From assembly GCA_949294665.1 (NCBI GenBank), contig CASFID010000002.1, positions 1 to 46,499 of the forward strand: 46,499 nt of DNA, read 5' to 3'. The position numbers and the translations under genes were made by a program. Source of the DNA: an uncultured Eubacteriales bacterium. Lineage in GTDB: Bacteria; Bacillota; Clostridia; Lachnospirales; Lachnospiraceae. The notes beneath the pieces are model-generated. The model was given only the letters and a program-made list of their open reading frames with translations. It did no database searches and was not told the origin of the DNA. Of this stretch, positions 7,419 through 16,179 are shown piece by piece. Within the stretch, counting starts at the first letter, position 1, and each line of letters begins with the position of its first letter.

Positions 7419-10400
7419 TGCCAAGAGATTTAAGCATCAAGAAAGTACTGGTCATCGGTTCCGGTCCGATCGTTATCGGACAGGCGGCGGAGTTTGATTA
7501 TGCGGGAACTCAGGCATGTCGATCTCTCAAGGAAGAGGGCATCGAGGTCGTCCTTTTGAACTCCAACCCCGCGACGATCATGACAGATAAAGATATCGCG
7601 GACAGCGTATATATCGAGCCTCTGACCGTGGAAGTGGTCGAGCAGCTCATTAAGAAAGAGAAACCGGACAGCGTGCTTCCGACTCTGGGCGGACAGGCAG
7701 GGCTCAACCTTGCCATGGAGCTTGAAGAGGCAGGATTCCTGCGCGAAAACGGAGTGCGTCTCATCGGGACAACGTCGGAGACGATCAAGAAAGCGGAGGA
7801 CCGCCTGGAATTCAAGGCGACAATGGAGAAGATCGGCGAACCTGTTGCGGCTTCCCTCGTTGTGGAAAGCGTGGACGACGGACTCGCATTCGCAAACAAG
7901 ATCGGCTATCCGGTGGTGCTCCGTCCGGCATACACCCTGGGCGGGAGCGGCGGCGGCATCGCCCATGATTCCCAGCAGCTTGTGGAGATCCTGGAGAACG
8001 GGCTTCGTCTCTCCCGCGTGGGACAGGTTCTGGTAGAGCGCTGCATCGCCGGCTGGAAAGAGATCGAGTACGAGGTAATGCGCGACAGCGCGGGCAACTG
8101 TATCACCGTATGTAATATGGAAAACATCGACCCGGTAGGCGTCCACACAGGAGACAGTATCGTTGTGGCTCCGTCCCAGACATTGGGGGATAAAGAGTAC
8201 CAGATGCTGCGTACCTCTGCACTCAATATCATAAGCGAACTGAACATCACAGGCGGCTGTAACGTGCAGTATGCACTGAACCCGGATACGTTTGAATACT
8301 GCGTCATCGAGGTGAATCCACGCGTCAGCCGTTCTTCCGCGCTGGCTTCCAAGGCGACCGGCTATCCGATCGCAAAAGTATCGGCAAAGATCGCGCTGGG
8401 TTATACACTGGATGAGATCAAGAACGCCATCACTCAGAAGACGTATGCAAGTTTTGAGCCGATGCTCGACTATGTGGTAGTCAAACTGCCCCGTCTGCCT
8501 TTCGATAAGTTTATCAGCGCCAAGAGAACACTGACGACGCAGATGAAAGCGACCGGAGAGGTCATGAGCATATGCGACAACTTCGAGGGAGCTCTGATGA
8601 AAGCGATCCGTTCTCTGGAGCAGCATGTGGACAGTCTGATGTCCTATGATTTCACAGGGCTCTCAGAAGACGAGCTTCTGGAACAGATGGCAAAAGTAGA
8701 CGATATGCGTATGTGGAAGATCGCAGAAGCCATCCGCAGAGGCATTGACTATGATACGATCTACAACATCACGAAAGTAGATAAATGGTTTATTGACAAA
8801 TTCGCCATCATCGTGGAGATGGAAAACGCGTTGAAAACGCAGGAACTCACGGTGGATCTCTTAAGAGAGGCAAAACGCATCGAGTTCCCGGACAATGTGA
8901 TCGCCCGCCTGACAGGAAAGACAGAGCGTGAGATCCATGACATGCGCCATGCAAACGGCATTGTTGCGGCATACAAGATCGTGGATACATGCGCGGCGGA
9001 GTTCGCGGCGGAGACGCCTTACTATTACTCTGTATTTGGCAGCGAGAACGAAGTGGAGAAGACGACAGGAAAGAAAAAAGTGCTCGTGCTCGGCTCCGGG
9101 CCGATCCGCATCGGACAGGGTATCGAGTTCGACTTCTGTTCCGTACACTGTACATGGGCGTTTTCCAGAGAGGGATATGAGACGATCATCGTCAACAATA
9201 ACCCGGAGACGGTAAGCACGGACTTCGATATCGCGGACAAGCTGTATTTTGAGCCGCTTACACCGGAGGATGTGGAGAGTATCGTAGATATCGAGAAGCC
9301 GGACGGGGCTGTCGTGCAGTTTGGCGGACAGACGGCGATCAAGCTGACAGAGGCGCTCATGAAGATGGGGGTGCCGATCCTGGGAACGTCCGCTGAGAAT
9401 GTGGACAAGGCAGAGGACAGAGAACTCTTTGACGAGATACTGGAAGAGTGTGAGATCCCGCGTCCTACTGGAGGAACGGTATTTACTGCCGAGGAGGCAA
9501 AAGAAGTGGCGAACCGTCTCGGCTATCCTGTGCTTGTGCGCCCGTCCTATGTGCTCGGGGGACAGGGCATGCAGATCGCGATCAATGACAATGACATCGA
9601 CCAGTTCATCGGTATCATCAACAGGATCGCACAGGATCACCCGATCCTTGTAGATAAATATCTGCAGGGCAAGGAGATAGAGGTCGACGCGGTATGCGAC
9701 GGAACCGATATCCTGATCCCGGGTATCATGGAACATATCGAGCGCGCCGGCATCCATTCCGGAGACAGTATCTCCGTCTATCCGGCACAGAGCCTGACAG
9801 AGGGAGCAAAAGCAAAGATCGCGGAGTACACGAGAAGACTTGCGAAATCTCTCCATGTTATCGGTATGATCAATATTCAGTTTATCGTCTGCGGGGACGA
9901 GGATGTGTATGTGATCGAGGTCAATCCGAGATCCAGCCGTACCGTTCCGTACATCAGTAAGGTGACGGGGATCCCGATCGTGCCGCTGGCGACACAGGTG
10001 ATCATCGGAAAGACGATCAGAGAGCTTGGATACACGCCGGGACTGCAGCCGGAGGCAGACTATGTGGCGGTCAAGATGCCGGTATTCTCCTTTGAGAAGA
10101 TCCGGGGAGCCGATATCAGCCTGGGACCGGAGATGAAGTCCACAGGAGAGTGTCTCGGAATCGCGAAGACATTCGACGAGGCTCTCTACAAGGCGTTCCT
10201 CGGCGCAGGGATCAAGCTGCCGAAGTTCAAGAATATGATCATGACCGTCCGTGACGAGGACCAGCCGGAAGCGGTTGAGATCGGACGCAGATTTGCAAAT
10301 ATCGGCTACCACATCTTCGCTACAAGCGGAACGGCGAGAGCTCTGGGCGAGGCGGGCGTAAAGGCAACGCCGGTGCGTAAGATCGAGCAGGAGTCACCGA

Positions 10401-10618
10401 ACCTCCTCGACCTGATCCTGGGACATAAGATCGATCTTGTCATCGATATCCCGGCACAGGGAGCAGAGCACTCCAAAGACGGATTCGTCATCCGCAGGAA
10501 TGCCATCGAGACGGGCGTGAACGTGCTGACGGCCATCGATACTGCGGAGGCGCTGATCACAAGTCTTGAGAATACAGATATCAAGAAACTGACATTGATT
10601 GATATCGCGACAGTATAG
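7418..10618 (+). CDS. carB: Carbamoyl-phosphate synthase large subunit
   Basis: It makes carbamoyl phosphate from bicarbonate, ammonia supplied by CarA, and two ATP. The 1066 residues are full length. Two homologous halves are visible: each begins with a Rossmann-like pre-ATP-grasp motif (VLVIGSGPIVIGQAAEFDYA near residue 10, and VLVLGSGPIRIGQGIEFDF near 555) and continues into an ATP-grasp domain with an EVNPR motif. The C-terminal ~140 residues are the MGS-like allosteric domain, where pyrimidine nucleotides and ornithine act in known enzymes. It is coupled to carA through TAATG. Confidence 0.98.
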   Translation: MPRDLSIKKVLVIGSGPIVIGQAAEFDYAGTQACRSLKEEGIEVVLLNSNPATIMTDKDIADSVYIEPLTVEVVEQLIKKEKPDSVLPTLGGQAGLNLAMELEEAGFLRENGVRLIGTTSETIKKAEDRLEFKATMEKIGEPVAASLVVESVDDGLAFANKIGYPVVLRPAYTLGGSGGGIAHDSQQLVEILENGLRLSRVGQVLVERCIAGWKEIEYEVMRDSAGNCITVCNMENIDPVGVHTGDSIVVAPSQTLGDKEYQMLRTSALNIISELNITGGCNVQYALNPDTFEYCVIEVNPRVSRSSALASKATGYPIAKVSAKIALGYTLDEIKNAITQKTYASFEPMLDYVVVKLPRLPFDKFISAKRTLTTQMKATGEVMSICDNFEGALMKAIRSLEQHVDSLMSYDFTGLSEDELLEQMAKVDDMRMWKIAEAIRRGIDYDTIYNITKVDKWFIDKFAIIVEMENALKTQELTVDLLREAKRIEFPDNVIARLTGKTEREIHDMRHANGIVAAYKIVDTCAAEFAAETPYYYSVFGSENEVEKTTGKKKVLVLGSGPIRIGQGIEFDFCSVHCTWAFSREGYETIIVNNNPETVSTDFDIADKLYFEPLTPEDVESIVDIEKPDGAVVQFGGQTAIKLTEALMKMGVPILGTSAENVDKAEDRELFDEILEECEIPRPTGGTVFTAEEAKEVANRLGYPVLVRPSYVLGGQGMQIAINDNDIDQFIGIINRIAQDHPILVDKYLQGKEIEVDAVCDGTDILIPGIMEHIERAGIHSGDSISVYPAQSLTEGAKAKIAEYTRRLAKSLHVIGMINIQFIVCGDEDVYVIEVNPRSSRTVPYISKVTGIPIVPLATQVIIGKTIRELGYTPGLQPEADYVAVKMPVFSFEKIRGADISLGPEMKSTGECLGIAKTFDEALYKAFLGAGIKLPKFKNMIMTVRDEDQPEAVEIGRRFANIGYHIFATSGTARALGEAGVKATPVRKIEQESPNLLDLILGHKIDLVIDIPAQGAEHSKDGFVIRRNAIETGVNVLTAIDTAEALITSLENTDIKKLTLIDIATV

Positions 10619-10631
10619 AAATTCGTGTTTG

Positions 10632-10649
10632 CCGGGGAGAGTTCCCCGG
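10632..10649 (+). terminator. Hairpin after carB, possible terminator
   Basis: CCGGGGA (10632-10638) and TCCCCGG (10643-10649) form a short stable stem 14 bases after the carB stop. There is no T run, so intrinsic termination is uncertain. Confidence 0.35.
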
Positions 10650-10731
10650 TTACAGGTCATAAGACAAAGTAACAAGTCTGTGATAAGGCTGAAACCAATC
10701 AGGCAAATCCGACTGATCTGGAAAGCAGAAA

Positions 10732-11220
10732 GGGAACATCGCTCTTCTCTTTGCCATGAAGTATCCGGAGCGGGTGGATCATCTGATCCTAAACGGGGCG
10801 AACCTGGACGCGTCTGGTGTAAAGCCGTCCACACAGATCCCGATCGTCTTCGGATATGGGATAGCCTCTGCGCTTGCCGCTCTCTGGAAAATCCTGCCAC
10901 CCAGGAAGACCGGGAAGAAAGGCGGCAGTGTTTCATTTGCCCGAAAAGCGCGGAGAAATGCAGAGATGCTCGGTCTGATGGTCCATGATCCGAATATACG
11001 GCCGGAGGAACTGTCCGAGAACCGGAACCCGGATTTTATCAGGATGAAAAAGCTGGTCATCGCCGGGGACAGGGATATGATAAAAGATGCGCACACGAGA
11101 CTGATCTATGCCAGTCTTCCGAATGCGCAGATCCGGGTGCTGCACGGCACGCATTTTATCGCGAAAGAGGCGTACCGGGAGTTCAACCGGGAGGTGGAAA
11201 GATTTCTCGGGGCTTACTGA
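10732..11220 (+). pseudogene. 5'-truncated alpha/beta hydrolase
   Basis: The frame reads GNIALLFAMKYPERVDHLILNG at its left end, which in intact alpha/beta hydrolases follows the nucleophile-elbow GxSxGG. The elbow serine and everything before it are missing. Downstream, IAGDRDMI (acid region) and VLHGTHF (catalytic His region) are preserved to the normal C-terminus. An ATG at 10756 could start a 154-residue product, but it would lack the nucleophile and could not be an active hydrolase. The truncation point is near 10732, about 110 bases after carB, with no mobile element at the junction, so this looks like a simple deletion remnant. Confidence 0.75.
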
Positions 11221-11330
11221 AAAAACAGTAACAGTTCAGCCTGCACCACTTGTAAAACAGCGCCTCGTGCTTATTGCGGCTGTTGCCGCTGTTTTACTCA
11301 TTGCCGGGCGGGATGAAAGGAGAGAGCGCG

Positions 11331-11885
11331 ATGTATGACCGATATATCTGCCATTACGACTCGCCTCTGGGCGGGATCACACTTGCCTGTGACAAAGAGG
11401 GCCTGACCGGCCTGTGGTTTGACGGGCAAAAGTATTTCGGCGGCGAAATACTTAAAGGAGAAGACTTTGCAGATCCGGAAGCCGGGACGGATGCAGGGAG
11501 GAAAAAAGAGACGGAAAGACCGCCCGTACTGGAAGAGACGTCCAGGTGGCTTGACATATATTTTTCCGGGCGGGAGCCTGATTTCACTCCGCAGCTTCAT
11601 CTGACGGGCAGTGATTTCCGCCTGGCTGTCTGGGAACTGCTGCTTAAGATCCCATATGGACAGACTACCACGTACAAAGAGCTTGCCAATAAGATCGCAG
11701 AACAGCGGGGGCTGGAGACAATGTCAGCCCAGGCTGTGGGCGGAGCGGTAAGTCATAATCCGGTCTCAGTGATCGTGCCCTGCCACAGGATACTCGGGAC
11801 AGATGGAAGCCTGACCGGATATGCAGGCGGAATTGATAAAAAGATCAGCCTTCTCACACTTGAGAAGGCTGCGTTCACAAAATAA
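11331..11885 (+). CDS. ogt: Methylated-DNA--protein-cysteine S-methyltransferase
   Basis: It repairs O6-alkylguanine by transferring the alkyl group to its own cysteine. The start at 11331 (MYDRYICHYDSPLG) follows AAAGGAGAG and matches the family N-terminus; in-frame upstream codons are ignored. The 184 residues include the DNA-binding helix region (GSDFRLAVWELLLKIPYG) and the active-site motif VPCHRI with the acceptor cysteine, then the usual GYAGG segment. An acidic insert at about residues 48-65 is somewhat longer than usual. It stands alone, with a terminator right after the stop. Confidence 0.93.
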   Translation: MYDRYICHYDSPLGGITLACDKEGLTGLWFDGQKYFGGEILKGEDFADPEAGTDAGRKKETERPPVLEETSRWLDIYFSGREPDFTPQLHLTGSDFRLAVWELLLKIPYGQTTTYKELANKIAEQRGLETMSAQAVGGAVSHNPVSVIVPCHRILGTDGSLTGYAGGIDKKISLLTLEKAAFTK

Positions 11886-11889
11886 CAGC

Positions 11890-11917
11890 AAAGCGGCTCC
11901 TGAGGGGCCGCTTCTTC
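11890..11917. terminator. Bidirectional terminator between ogt and proB
   Basis: AAGCGGCTCC (about 11891-11900) pairs with GGGGCCGCTT (11904-11913), followed by CTTCTT on the plus strand. It sits between convergent genes and would serve ogt best. Confidence 0.7.
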
Positions 11918-11949
11918 TGGTTCTGTATGTATGCTGATCTGCAGACGTA

Positions 11950-12753
11950 TTATATTTTCCCGGTAAACAGTGTCCCGATTTTGCCGCCTTTGACGAGATC
12001 GTAGAGCGCCTCCGGGCGCTTTCCGTTTGTCACGATCGTATCGATACCGTTCGATGTGGCAAGCTGCGCGGCCTGCAGTTTTGTGCGCATACCGCCGGTG
12101 CCTCTTCTTGATCCGGCGCCTCCTGCGAGAGAGTAGACGCTCTCGTCGATAACATCGATCTGTCCGATGAGTTTTGCGTTTGGATGAAGACGGGGATCGC
12201 TGTCGTAGAAACCGTCGATGTCTGATAAGATGACGAGACGTTTTGCGCGGCAGAGCACAGCCACGACGGAGGAGAGCATGTCATTGTCTCCGAACAGCCT
12301 GTCCTCAGACTCGATCTCTGTGTAACTTACGGAATCATTCTCATTTACGACCGGGATCACATCCATCTCGAGAAGTGCGTCAAATGTATTTGTCAGATTT
12401 TCTTTCTTCTCTTCCTGCTCGATATCCTCTGCATTCAGAAGGATCTGTGCCACAGTCTTGTCATAGTCTCCGAAGAATTTGTCGTAGAGATACATCAGGC
12501 TGCACTGTCCGACGGCTGCCGCAGCCTGCTTCATGCGCATGGTCCCGACGTCCGGCCGGTTCTGCATATTCAGCTTGTTTCTGCCAACGGCGATGGCTCC
12601 GGATGAGACGAGAATGACTTCATATCCCATATTGTGGATATCTGCCAGTGTGCAGACGAGCCGGTCCGTGGCGCGCAGGTCGCTCTTGCCCGCGTCGTTT
12701 GTGAGTGTGGAAGTACCTACTTTTACTACGATCCTGTTATTATAAAGTGCCAT
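11950..12753 (-). CDS. proB: Glutamate 5-kinase
   Basis: It phosphorylates L-glutamate to gamma-glutamyl phosphate, the committed step of proline synthesis. The 267 residues consist of the amino-acid kinase domain alone, starting MALYNNRIVVKVGTSTLT, with the VKVGTS and VSSGAIAVG motifs and ENDSVSY near residue 140. The C-terminal PUA domain of the E. coli enzyme is absent, which is common in clostridia. proA is not adjacent, so proline synthesis genes are split in this genome. Proline-feedback sites cannot be judged by eye. Confidence 0.94.
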   Translation of the reverse strand: MALYNNRIVVKVGTSTLTNDAGKSDLRATDRLVCTLADIHNMGYEVILVSSGAIAVGRNKLNMQNRPDVGTMRMKQAAAAVGQCSLMYLYDKFFGDYDKTVAQILLNAEDIEQEEKKENLTNTFDALLEMDVIPVVNENDSVSYTEIESEDRLFGDNDMLSSVVAVLCRAKRLVILSDIDGFYDSDPRLHPNAKLIGQIDVIDESVYSLAGGAGSRRGTGGMRTKLQAAQLATSNGIDTIVTNGKRPEALYDLVKGGKIGTLFTGKI

Positions 12754-12868
12754 TATCTTACTCCTTTAGAACTGATCTGTCCGTCTCCTTGTGCGGCGGC
12801 ATTTACTGTGATATCGTAACACAGATATAACTTTTGTCAAGTTTAAAAAGATCTGGAAAAATCATCCC

Positions 12869-12898
12869 TTGTCAGAGCGGTGCGTTATAGATTATAAT
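12869..12898 (+). promoter_or_regulatory. Promoter of the symporter gene
   Basis: TTGTCA (12869-12874), an 18-base spacer and TATAAT (12893-12898), 41 bases before the start codon. Confidence 0.65.
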
Positions 12899-12939
12899 AG
12901 GCGACACGTGATAGAAAATGAGGAAAGAGAGGATGTTAA

Positions 12940-14157
12940 ATGAAGAAAATATTCACCAGCCTTCCGTTTAAGCTGCTTGTCGGAGTAGTGCTTGGGATCC
13001 TCGCAGGACAACTGGCCGGGACCGAGCATATGGAAAGAGCCGGGGACGGTGTGATGAACATCGTAGTGACTGTAAGGTTTATTCTGTCGGAGCTCATCAA
13101 TTTCTGTGTGCCGCTGATCGTTATCGGATTTATTGCGCCGTCGATCACCAGACTGGGAAAGAGCGCCTCAAGGATGCTTGGCGTGGCGCTGTTCTGCGCA
13201 TATGCATCGTCCATTCTGGCAGCGCTTCTTTCGATGGCGGCGGGGTATGGCATTATTCCCCACCTGTCGATCGTCTCAGAAGTAGAGGGGCTCAAAGAAC
13301 TGCCGGAAGTGGTATTCCAGCTTGAAATCCCGGAGATCATGTCTGTCATGAGCGCGCTTGTACTCTCTGTACTGCTCGGACTCGCCTGTACCTGGACGAA
13401 TGCGGTGACGATGACGAACCTGCTCGAAGAGTTTCAGAAGATCGTCCTGCAGGTCGTGACCAGAGTAGTGATCCCGATCCTGCCGGTATTTATCGGATTT
13501 ACATTCTGCGCTCTTTCCTATGAGGGAACGATCACAAAACAACTCCCGGTGTTCCTGCAGATCGTGCTTATTGTGATCGCAGGCCACTACCTCTGGATGG
13601 CTGTGCTCTATATCGCTGCGGGGATCTATTCTCGGAGCAACCCGCTGGACGTGGTAAAGAACTACGGGCCGGCATACATTACCGCTGTCGGTACGATGTC
13701 TTCGGCGGCGACGCTTGCGGTCGCCCTTCGCTGCGCGAAAAAGTCGGAGCCTCCGCTCAGGGACGACATGGTAGACTTCGGTATCCCGCTGTTTGCCAAT
13801 ATCCATCTGTGCGGCTCTGTCCTGACAGAAGTGTTCTTTGTCATGACAGTATCCCAGATCCTGTACGGGAGAATGCCGGACGTGGGGACGATGATCCTGT
13901 TCTGCCTGCTGCTGGGCGTCTTTGCCATCGGCGCTCCAGGAGTCCCGGGAGGAACCGTCATGGCGTCTCTCGGCCTGATCACGGGCGTCCTGGGATTCGA
14001 TGAGACGGGAACGGCGCTGATGCTGACGATCTTCGCACTCCAGGACAGTTTCGGAACGGCATGCAACATCACCGGAGACGGCGCGCTGACTATGATCCTG
14101 TCAGGATATGCCGACCGGCACAATATCAAAGAACAGAATCTTAAAGTAGATCTGTAA
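12940..14157 (+). CDS. Dicarboxylate/amino acid:cation symporter (DAACS family)
   Basis: The 405-residue polytopic membrane protein has about eight to ten hydrophobic segments and the SSAATL serine-rich re-entrant loop motif (near residue 251) typical of glutamate/aspartate/serine-threonine sodium or proton symporters. The second re-entrant loop region, GAPGVPGGT, lies near residue 330. Substrate cannot be fixed by eye: acidic amino acids, C4-dicarboxylates and serine/threonine are all possible. Start codon follows GAAAGAGAGG. A serine substrate would be notable beside the D-Ser operon immediately downstream, but its own terminator separates the two. Confidence 0.88.
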   Translation: MKKIFTSLPFKLLVGVVLGILAGQLAGTEHMERAGDGVMNIVVTVRFILSELINFCVPLIVIGFIAPSITRLGKSASRMLGVALFCAYASSILAALLSMAAGYGIIPHLSIVSEVEGLKELPEVVFQLEIPEIMSVMSALVLSVLLGLACTWTNAVTMTNLLEEFQKIVLQVVTRVVIPILPVFIGFTFCALSYEGTITKQLPVFLQIVLIVIAGHYLWMAVLYIAAGIYSRSNPLDVVKNYGPAYITAVGTMSSAATLAVALRCAKKSEPPLRDDMVDFGIPLFANIHLCGSVLTEVFFVMTVSQILYGRMPDVGTMILFCLLLGVFAIGAPGVPGGTVMASLGLITGVLGFDETGTALMLTIFALQDSFGTACNITGDGALTMILSGYADRHNIKEQNLKVDL

Positions 14158-14167
14158 GATAGAAACG

Positions 14168-14211
14168 GAGATCCATACAACCCTCCCGGGCTATGGATCT
14201 CTTCTTTTTAT
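14168..14211 (+). terminator. Rho-independent terminator of the symporter gene
   Basis: GAGATCCATA (14168-14177) pairs with TATGGATCTC (14192-14201), followed by TTCTTTTTATTT. It isolates the symporter from the vanG-type operon. Confidence 0.85.
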
Positions 14212-14315
14212 TTCTGCTTTGCATTTGTACGGCTCTGCTGCATCCTGCGGGCGCGGACACTTTTGCGTCAGTACGTTATCTTAGTAAATTCTTAATAATT
14301 CTGCACACTAAATCA

Positions 14316-14357
14316 TCATTAATTCATTAAAAATCATTAATCACGCCCTGCTATCAT
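14316..14357 (+). promoter_or_regulatory. Direct repeats and extended -10 promoter before the vanG-type operon
   Basis: TCATTAA occurs three times (14316, 14324, 14334), upstream of an extended -10 (TGCTATCAT; TATCAT at 14352-14357). The expected -35 position reads AAAAAT, a poor match. A weak -35 overlapped by direct repeats is a pattern often seen at activator-dependent promoters, including those of OmpR/PhoB-family regulators. The rest of 14212-14437 is AT-rich and shows no gene. Confidence 0.4.
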
Positions 14358-14437
14358 TTTCTTATCCCAAAAGTTAAGTTATCAGCCGGACGCTGTATTG
14401 ACAGTGGAAGGACATCAGGAAAAAGGAGAAAAAGAAA

Positions 14438-15523
14438 ATGGAAGACATCAAAAAGGGAGAACAGGAAAATGAGAGAAAAAAGAGGATCGCCGTATTGTTT
14501 GGCGGATGTTCCACAGAATATGAAGTATCGCTTCAGTCTGCCTACGCGGTAATAGAGCAGATGGATACGGAGCGATATGAACGGATTCTGATCGGAATCT
14601 GCCGGCGGACCGGTCAGTGGTATCTCTATCAGGGCAATATCGACAGCATACCAGAAGATCGGTGGCTGGACGACAGGACTTGCACACCGGTATGGGTGTC
14701 GACAGACAGGACGGTACACGGCGTCTGCTGTCAGGGGAAGAACGGGACATACACGATACCGCTGGACGCTGCTTTTCCCATTCTTCACGGGAAGAACGGA
14801 GAGGACGGAACGGTACAGGGCGTGTTGGAGCTTGCCGGCATTCCGGTCATCGGCTGCGGGATGTTAAGCTCTGCCGTAGGAATGGACAAAGAACTCTCAC
14901 ACCGTATCGCAGCGGCGGCAGGAGTGCCGGTGGCGGAGACAGTAACTGTTGCACGTCCTTACGATGCACATGAGATACGAAAATGCGCCCGCAGGCTGGG
15001 CTATCCGCTGTTTGTAAAACCGGTCCGTGCGGGTTCTTCGTTTGGGATTACGAGAGTCTGCGAGGAGAAAGGGCTGATCCCCGCTGTTGAGAGCGCTTTT
15101 GAGCACGATTCGGAAGTGATATTGGAGGAACAGATCCGGGGATTTGAAGTAGGGTGCGCGGTCCTTGGAAATAAAGAACTTACCATCGGCGAAGTCGATG
15201 AGATCGAACTGTCAGAAGGTTTTTTCAACTATGAGGAGAAGTATACGCTTAAGACATCCAGTATCTATGTCCCGGCAAGGATCCCTCATGAGAAAGCGGA
15301 TGAGGTCCGCCATATGGCGGCTGTCGTCTACCGGGCTCTAAAGTGCAGGGACTTCGCGCGAGTAGATATGTTCCTGACGCCGGAGGGAAAGATCTACTTC
15401 AATGAGGTGAATACGATCCCGGGATTCACGGCCCACAGCCGCTATCCGGGAATGATGAAAGCGGCGGGCATGACGTTTGAGGAACTAATCGACCGGCTGA
15501 TCAGAATGGAGGTGGGAGAATGA
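14438..15523 (+). CDS. vanG: D-alanine--D-serine/D-alanine ligase, VanG type
   Basis: It joins D-Ala to a second D-amino acid for the peptidoglycan stem; VanG enzymes use D-Ser, which lowers vancomycin affinity. The start at 14438 follows AAGGAG; 361 residues. N-terminal Ddl domain: IAVLFGGCSTEYEVSLQS (17-34). HGKNGEDGTVQG (117-128), KPVRAGSSFGI (194-204), the omega-loop EKYTLKTS (267-274), RVDMF (308-312) and NEVNTIPGFT (322-331) are all present. The omega loop and the EVDEIELS segment match my memory of VanG more closely than housekeeping Ddl or VanA/B. D-Ser specificity is inferred mainly from the VanXY- and VanT-like partners. The gene overlaps the next by ATGA. Confidence 0.85.
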   Translation: MEDIKKGEQENERKKRIAVLFGGCSTEYEVSLQSAYAVIEQMDTERYERILIGICRRTGQWYLYQGNIDSIPEDRWLDDRTCTPVWVSTDRTVHGVCCQGKNGTYTIPLDAAFPILHGKNGEDGTVQGVLELAGIPVIGCGMLSSAVGMDKELSHRIAAAAGVPVAETVTVARPYDAHEIRKCARRLGYPLFVKPVRAGSSFGITRVCEEKGLIPAVESAFEHDSEVILEEQIRGFEVGCAVLGNKELTIGEVDEIELSEGFFNYEEKYTLKTSSIYVPARIPHEKADEVRHMAAVVYRALKCRDFARVDMFLTPEGKIYFNEVNTIPGFTAHSRYPGMMKAAGMTFEELIDRLIRMEVGE

Positions 15524-16179
15524 CGAAAAAATATCTTACCCTTGTAAATATCGAACACCCGATCCTTCATCAGGCAGAGCGTAAAGATCTTGTAAGTGTA
15601 TCGGAGGACCGCCCCGGTATTCTGTTGGAACGCACCGCAGCAGAAGCGCTGAGAGAGCTGATCCGGGATATCGGCGGCAGAGAACGGATCGTTCCGGTGA
15701 GCGGATGGCGTTCCAGGGAGGAGCAGGAGAAGATCTGGGCTGAGACCGTGGAAGAGAAGGGGCTTGCATTTGCAAAAAAATATGTTGCGCTTCCGGGGTG
15801 CAGCGAACATGAGACGGGACTTGCCATAGACCTGGCGGAAAATGCGCCGGACATAGATTTTATCTGCCCTGAATTTCCCCGGACCGGTATATGTCAGAAG
15901 TTCCGGGAAGCGGCGCCATACTATGGCTTCATTGAACGGTACACAAAGGAAAAAGAGTCTGTCACAGGCATCAGCGAGGAACCATGGCATTTCCGCTATG
16001 TGGGTACGCCGCATTCTGTTCGGATCACAGAGCAGGGGCTGGCGCTCGAGGAATATGTGGAGAGTAATGACGGAAGAGTCAGACAGGACAGCCCGTGCCG
16101 GAGTTCTCTTCCCGGACGGGCGTTCAGAGGCATGCAGAGCATAAGCAGGATGCACGCCTCGGGGAAGGGGCGGATATGA
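15520..16179 (+). CDS. vanXY: VanXY-like D,D-dipeptidase/D,D-carboxypeptidase (peptidase M15B)
   Basis: VanXY enzymes remove D-Ala-D-Ala dipeptides and terminal D-Ala from precursors so that D-Ala-D-Ser ends dominate. The 219-residue product has no signal peptide or membrane helix, fitting the cytoplasmic VanXY class rather than VanY. Zinc ligands are visible: H97 and D104 in CSEHETGLAIDL and H157 in EPWHFRYVG, with the catalytic Glu at 154; Arg64 in SGWRS matches the transition-state arginine of the family. The last ~38 residues look unstructured and run over the next gene's start region. The start overlaps vanG (ATGA). Confidence 0.85.
   Translation: MTKKYLTLVNIEHPILHQAERKDLVSVSEDRPGILLERTAAEALRELIRDIGGRERIVPVSGWRSREEQEKIWAETVEEKGLAFAKKYVALPGCSEHETGLAIDLAENAPDIDFICPEFPRTGICQKFREAAPYYGFIERYTKEKESVTGISEEPWHFRYVGTPHSVRITEQGLALEEYVESNDGRVRQDSPCRSSLPGRAFRGMQSISRMHASGKGRI

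Noticed and set aside
7430-8626. Long minus-strand ORFs opposite carB (also at 8861-10312) and opposite other large genes
   Set aside because: They are antisense shadows of codon-biased genes, without ribosome sites or recognisable domains.
14310-14343. VanR-binding box
   Set aside because: The repeats do not match the VanR box I remember and no vanR is present; recorded only as direct repeats.
14438-15523. Ordinary Ddl ligase
   Set aside because: The omega-loop and surrounding segments look VanG-like, and its neighbours are VanXY and VanT homologues; not excluded without a tree.
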